The notes beneath the pieces are model-generated. The model was not told where the DNA came from. It did no database searches and saw only the letters and a program-made list of their open reading frames with translations. Below are positions 60,280-64,000 of a DNA stretch of 64,000 nucleotides, piece after piece (position 1 is the first letter of the stretch; each line of letters opens with the position of its first letter). This stretch comes from Microbulbifer guangxiensis. GTDB taxonomy: Bacteria; Pseudomonadota; Gammaproteobacteria; Pseudomonadales; Cellvibrionaceae. The translations under genes and the position numbers were made by a program. Location of the stretch: positions 567,997 through 631,996 of the forward strand of contig NZ_JAJSAQ010000001.1 of assembly GCF_021729075.1 (NCBI RefSeq), read 5' to 3'.

Positions 60280-61959
60280 TCAGTCTTTGTTGTTCATCTG
60301 GGCCTTGATCAGGTCACCGATAGTCGCGGGCTGAACCTGCTCAGCCTGCTTCTTGCTGTGATCCTTGATGGCCTGCTTCTCGTCGTCCTGATCCTTGGCT
60401 TTGATGGACAGGCTGATCACGCGGTTCTTGCGATCCACGCTGGTGATCTTGGTCTCAACCTCTTCACCTTCTTTCAGGACGTTGCGGGCATCTTCAACCT
60501 TGTCGCGGCTGATTTCGGAAGCGCGCAGAACACCTTCCACTTCGTCGGCCAGGGTGACGATTGCCTGCTTAGCATCAACTTCCTTGATGGTACCGGTCAC
60601 GATGGTACCGCGGTCGTTGGTGGCCACGTAGTCAGTGAACGGATCGGATTCCAGCTGCTTGATACCCAGGGAGATACGCTCGCGATCGGAGTCGATGCCC
60701 AGGATAACAGTCTCGATCTCATCGCCCTTCTTGAACTTGCGCACGGCTTCTTCGCCGGCTTCGTTCCAGGAGATGTCGGACAGGTGCACCAGACCATCGA
60801 TGCTGCCGTCCAGGCCGATGAAGATACCAAAGTCAGTGATGGACTTGATCTTGCCGGAGATCTTGTCGCCCTTGGCGTATTTACGCGCGAAGGCATCCCA
60901 CGGGTTTTCCTGACACTGCTTGATACCCAGGGAGATACGACGACGCTCCTCGTCGATGTCCAGGATCATTACCTCGACCTCGTCGCCAACAGAGACAACC
61001 TTGGACGGGTGAATGTTCTTGTTAGTCCAGTCCATTTCGGAAACGTGTACCAGACCTTCCACACCTTCTTCCAGCTCGGCGAAACAGCCGTAGTCGGTCA
61101 GGTTGGTGACAGTCGCCTTGACGCGGCTGTTCTCCGGGTAACGCTGCTTGATGGAGACCCACGGATCCTCGCCCAGCTGCTTCAGGCCGAGGGATACACG
61201 GCTGCGCTCGCGATCGAACTTCAGGACTTTTACGTCGATCTCGTCGCCAACGTTCACGATCTCGCTCGGATGCTTGATACGCTTCCAGGCCATATCGGTG
61301 ATGTGCAGCAGGCCGTCGATACCGCCCAGGTCTACGAAAGCACCGTAGTCGGTCAGGTTCTTCACGATACCCTTGATGGTCATGCCTTCCTGCAGGCTGG
61401 CCAGCAGAGCTTCGCGCTCTTCGCTGTTGGCAGCTTCCATGACGGCACGGCGGGATACCACAACGTTGTTGCGCTTGGCGTCCAGCTTGATGACCTTGAA
61501 TTCGAGCTCTTTGCCTTCCAGGTGCGCGGTGTCGCGAACCGGACGTACGTCTACCAGGGAGCCCGGCAGGAACGCGCGGATGTTGGCAACGTCGACAGTA
61601 AAGCCACCCTTGACCTTGCCACTGATAACACCCTTGACCACTTCGTCAGCAGCGTGGGCTGCGTCGAGGATCTTCCAGGCTTCAGCGCGCTTGGCTTTCT
61701 CGCGGGACAGACGGGTTTCACCGAAACCGTCTTCGACTGCTTCCAGGGCTACCTGAACTTCGTCGCCCACCTGCAGGTTCACTTCCCCGTTCTCATCAGC
61801 GAACTGGGAAGAAGGGATAACGCCTTCAGACTTCAGGCCCGCGTGAACGGTTACCCAGTCTTTGTCCACATCGATCACCACACCGGTCACGATGGAACCG
61901 GGGGCCATCTCTACGCTTTTCAGGCTCTCTTCAAATAAATCAGCAAAGCTCTCGCTCAT
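60280..61959 (-). CDS. rpsA: 30S ribosomal protein S1
   Basis: A 559-residue S1 starting [18 protein letters not shown]. Six S1 (OB-fold) domains follow in tandem, seen as repeats of the type [53 protein letters not shown] and [30 protein letters not shown]1 recruits mRNA to the 30S subunit. Length matches E. coli (557). An upstream in-frame start at 62076 would add 39 non-homologous residues and is rejected. It lies 315 bp after cmk, with a long hairpin in the spacer. Confidence 0.97.
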   Translation of the reverse strand: MSESFADLFEESLKSVEMAPGSIVTGVVIDVDKDWVTVHAGLKSEGVIPSSQFADENGEVNLQVGDEVQVALEAVEDGFGETRLSREKAKRAEAWKILDAAHAADEVVKGVISGKVKGGFTVDVANIRAFLPGSLVDVRPVRDTAHLEGKELEFKVIKLDAKRNNVVVSRRAVMEAANSEEREALLASLQEGMTIKGIVKNLTDYGAFVDLGGIDGLLHITDMAWKRIKHPSEIVNVGDEIDVKVLKFDRERSRVSLGLKQLGEDPWVSIKQRYPENSRVKATVTNLTDYGCFAELEEGVEGLVHVSEMDWTNKNIHPSKVVSVGDEVEVMILDIDEERRRISLGIKQCQENPWDAFARKYAKGDKISGKIKSITDFGIFIGLDGSIDGLVHLSDISWNEAGEEAVRKFKKGDEIETVILGIDSDRERISLGIKQLESDPFTDYVATNDRGTIVTGTIKEVDAKQAIVTLADEVEGVLRASEISRDKVEDARNVLKEGEEVETKITSVDRKNRVISLSIKAKDQDDEKQAIKDHSKKQAEQVQPATIGDLIKAQMNNKD

Positions 61960-62061
61960 TACATTACCTATATATATGGACCCAAGCCGGTGGCAACATT
62001 GAAGTGTAGTCAACCGCCAGCCCAGGCCCCACCGCGCTGCCAGTACGCGGGTCGGATTACA

Positions 62062-62099
62062 ACAGCGGCCGGGCAATTCTGGCTGATCCCGGCCGCTGT
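62062..62099. repeat. 12-bp inverted repeat in the cmk-rpsA spacer
   Basis: ACAGCGGCCGGG at 62062-62073 pairs perfectly with CCCGGCCGCTGT at 62088-62099, loop 14 bases. On the minus strand it lies about 100 bp before the rpsA start. There is no proper T-run, so a role as leader structure of rpsA is as likely as termination of cmk. Confidence 0.65.
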
Positions 62100-62274
62100 C
62101 GTTTAAATCTATTTACCTTGTCAATTCCAATCGTTCCCGACGATCGGAATTGGTCACGACAGAAACTCTGGCGCAGGTACGCGGACCTGCTGGATTCTCC
62201 GTCGCTCGCATTGGCTGCGCCAATGGCGGCACATCCCTGTGCCGCTACTTTATTCAAGCTAGTGCTGGGGTAAG

Positions 62275-62976
62275 CTAAGCACCGATCCTTTCACGCACCA
62301 GCTGCAATACCGTCTGCAGGACACTGTCGATATCTACCCCGGTACTGTCCAGCTCAACCGCGTCCTTCGCGGGAGCCAGCGGGGAGGTTTCGCGATTCAT
62401 ATCCCGGGCGTCCCGGGCGCGGATGTCCTCCAGCAGGTCGCGGAGGCTAACAGAAACCCCCTTCTCCCGCAACTGGGCTTCGCGGCGCCGGGCCCGCTCC
62501 TCCGCGCTCGCGGTCAGGAAGACCTTGACCGGCGCGTCAGGAAAGACGGTGGTACCCATGTCCCGACCGTCCGCCACCAGCCCAGGGGCCTGGCGAAAGT
62601 CCCGCTGGCGCTGCAGCAGGGCCGCCCTGACACCGGGCATTGCGGCAACCTTTGAGGCAGCCATGCTCACCCGCTCCATGCGGATGTCGTGACTCACATC
62701 CCTGCCCGCCAGGAGCGCCGCCACCTCGCCATCGCGCAACTCGAAACGGATATCGAGATTGGCAGCGATTTCGGTCAGGGTTGCCTCATCAGTCAGGTCC
62801 GCGCCCCGCTCCAACGCGGCCAGTGCTGTCAGCCGGTAAAGAGCGCCGGAATCCAGCAGCGCATAATTCAGCCGCTTCGCCAGCAGCCGGGCGATGGTGC
62901 CCTTGCCGGAACCGCTGGGGCCGTCGATGGTGATCACCGGTGGCAAATCGCTCATCTCACTCATAGTCAAACTCAC
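62275..62976 (-). CDS. cmk: Cytidylate kinase
   Basis: A 233-residue CMP kinase. [23 protein letters not shown] near residue 15 is the Walker A loop, [17 protein letters not shown] follows, and [33 protein letters not shown] near 132 has the family signature for the CMP site and lid. It converts CMP and dCMP to the diphosphates. ATG codons at residues 1, 5 and 8 all precede the domain; the first is given. It lies between aroA and rpsA, the usual order. Confidence 0.95.
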   Translation of the reverse strand: MSLTMSEMSDLPPVITIDGPSGSGKGTIARLLAKRLNYALLDSGALYRLTALAALERGADLTDEATLTEIAANLDIRFELRDGEVAALLAGRDVSHDIRMERVSMAASKVAAMPGVRAALLQRQRDFRQAPGLVADGRDMGTTVFPDAPVKVFLTASAEERARRREAQLREKGVSVSLRDLLEDIRARDARDMNRETSPLAPAKDAVELDSTGVDIDSVLQTVLQLVRERIGA

Positions 62977-63023
62977 ACCTACTATCCAATTTCGCGCCGG
63001 CCCGGGGCTTCTCGACCATCTTT

Positions 63024-64000
63024 TCAGGTACTCTGCAGTCGCAACCCGGCACGTGTCGCCAGCTCGGCGAAGTTGGGGAAGGACGTGGCCACATTGGCGC
63101 AGTTCAGGATGCGAATGGTATCGCCTGCGCGCAGGGATGCCACCGCAAAGGACATGGCAATGCGGTGATCACCAAGACTGTCCACGGTTCCGCCACCAAA
63201 GACAGCGCCTTCCCCGGCACTACCCCCGGCCCCCTGGATCACGATGCCATCCGGGGTCGGTTCCGCGCTGACGCCCAGAATCTCCAGGCCATCCGCCATG
63301 GCCTGGATGCGGTCGCTCTCTTTGACCCGCAGCTCCTCGGCACCGGTCAGGACCGTTTCCCCGGTGGCGCAGGCTGCCGCCACGAACAGGGCCGGGAACT
63401 CATCGATCGCCAGGGGTACCTGGTCCTCGGGGATACGGATTCCCTGCAGGGGACGGTAGCGAACACGGATATCGGCCACCGGCTCACCGCCCACTTCGCG
63501 GCGGTTGGTCTGCTCGATATCCGCGCCCATCTGGCGCAGGATGTTGATGGCGCCTTCCCGGGTGGGATTGATACCCACATGCTGCAGCAGCACATCGGAG
63601 CCCGGCGCAATCGCAGCCGCAACCATAAAGAAGGTGGCGGAAGAGATATCGGCGGGCACGTCGATCTTCGTCGCCTTCAGTTTGCCACCGCTGCGCAGCG
63701 TGGCCCGGGGGCCATCCCGCTGCACCTCGTAGCCGAACCCAGCCAACATCCGCTCGGTATGATCCCGTGTGGGAGCCGGCTCCAGGGTACTGGTCTGTCC
63801 CTCAGCATAGAGGCCCGCCAGCAGCACGCAGGATTTGACCTGTGCACTGGCCATTGGCAACGCGTAGTCGATCCCTTTGAGAGACTGCCCGCCGCGAATC
63901 AGCAGCGGTGGCCGGCCTTCCGGGCCGGTCTCGATGACCGCGCCCATTTCCCGCAGCGGAAGCGCAACCCGGTTCATGGGGCGTTTGGACAGCGACTCAT
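63024..64000 (-). CDS. aroA: 3-phosphoshikimate 1-carboxyvinyltransferase (EPSP synthase), partial
   Basis: The C-terminal about 325 residues of AroA, open at the right window edge. [23 protein letters not shown] leads in (family pattern SLSKRPM-R-x-x-PL). Then [101 protein letters not shown] and [15 protein letters not shown] cover the active site. The enzyme adds enolpyruvyl to shikimate 3-phosphate in aromatic amino-acid synthesis. It is followed by cmk. Confidence 0.95.
   Translation of the reverse strand, partial: ESLSKRPMNRVALPLREMGAVIETGPEGRPPLLIRGGQSLKGIDYALPMASAQVKSCVLLAGLYAEGQTSTLEPAPTRDHTERMLAGFGYEVQRDGPRATLRSGGKLKATKIDVPADISSATFFMVAAAIAPGSDVLLQHVGINPTREGAINILRQMGADIEQTNRREVGGEPVADIRVRYRPLQGIRIPEDQVPLAIDEFPALFVAAACATGETVLTGAEELRVKESDRIQAMADGLEILGVSAEPTPDGIVIQGAGGSAGEGAVFGGGTVDSLGDHRIAMSFAVASLRAGDTIRILNCANVATSFPNFAELATRAGLRLQST

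Noticed and set aside
61148..61938. Long open frames opposite rpsA, thrS, pheT and uvrB
   Set aside because: All are antisense shadows of well-identified core genes.

Overview
The window reads as chromosome of a Gram-negative gammaproteobacterium. The evidence is the gene order thrS-infC-rpmI-rplT-pheS-pheT-ihfA-merR-tRNA-Pro and lapA-lapB-pyrF close to ihfB-rpsA-cmk-aroA, together with a TonB-dependent receptor and several exported lipoproteins and peptidases. A marine member of the Cellvibrionales/Pseudomonadales group would fit, but the genus is only a guess.

Layout. (1) 1-6 kb, minus strand: an amidase, a YcsI-family protein and PxpB/PxpC (5-oxoproline metabolism), then a GH3 lipoprotein. 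(2) 6-16.3 kb: a TonB receptor divergent from a LysR regulator, a class III aminotransferase, an M14 carboxypeptidase, an L,D-transpeptidase/hydrolase pair, a YchJ-like protein and TruC. (3) 16.3-21 kb: a methionine catabolism operon, mdeR-mdeA-mdeB. (4) 21-23 kb: a second M14 peptidase.

(5) 23.2-31 kb is the most unusual part. All on the minus strand lie a SpoU-type RNA methyltransferase, the RNA ligase RtcB, a protein with a HicB-like N-terminus, an HNH nuclease, and 21 tRNA genes or tRNA-like genes in about 3.2 kb with two small protein genes between them. Many of these tRNAs depart from the standard model. The three leucine tRNAs have short class I variable loops, several lack an encoded CCA, and some have altered residue 8, 33, 56 or 73. 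Degenerate tRNA-like pieces surround the array. At its upstream end is a small transcription unit (promoter, 31-codon ORF, competing hairpins, terminator) that recurs in diverged form at 40.5-40.7 kb.

(6) 31-36 kb: ppnN, a 1-kb stretch without a clear gene, and an overlapping pair of a membrane class III adenylate cyclase and a repeat lipoprotein. (7) 36.2-42.2 kb is an AT-richer islet carrying a TPR protein, an HSP90-family ATPase, the second copy of the 31-codon unit and a dead IS3-family (IS407-like) element. It abuts tRNA-Pro(GGG) and is flanked by an imperfect repeat of about 55 bp. (8) 42.3-50.4 kb: the translation operon. (9) 50.5-64 kb: uvrB, tRNA-Asn, a very short O-antigen-type locus (WbpM-, WbpL- and epimerase-like), comEA, pyrF, lapB, lapA, ihfB, rpsA, cmk and the 3' part of aroA.

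The accessory parts suggest two testable systems: a tRNA array coupled to RNA repair and modification enzymes, and an HSP90-TPR module. Both are inferences from gene content and order. All motif, stem and repeat calls were made by eye without database or folding searches.
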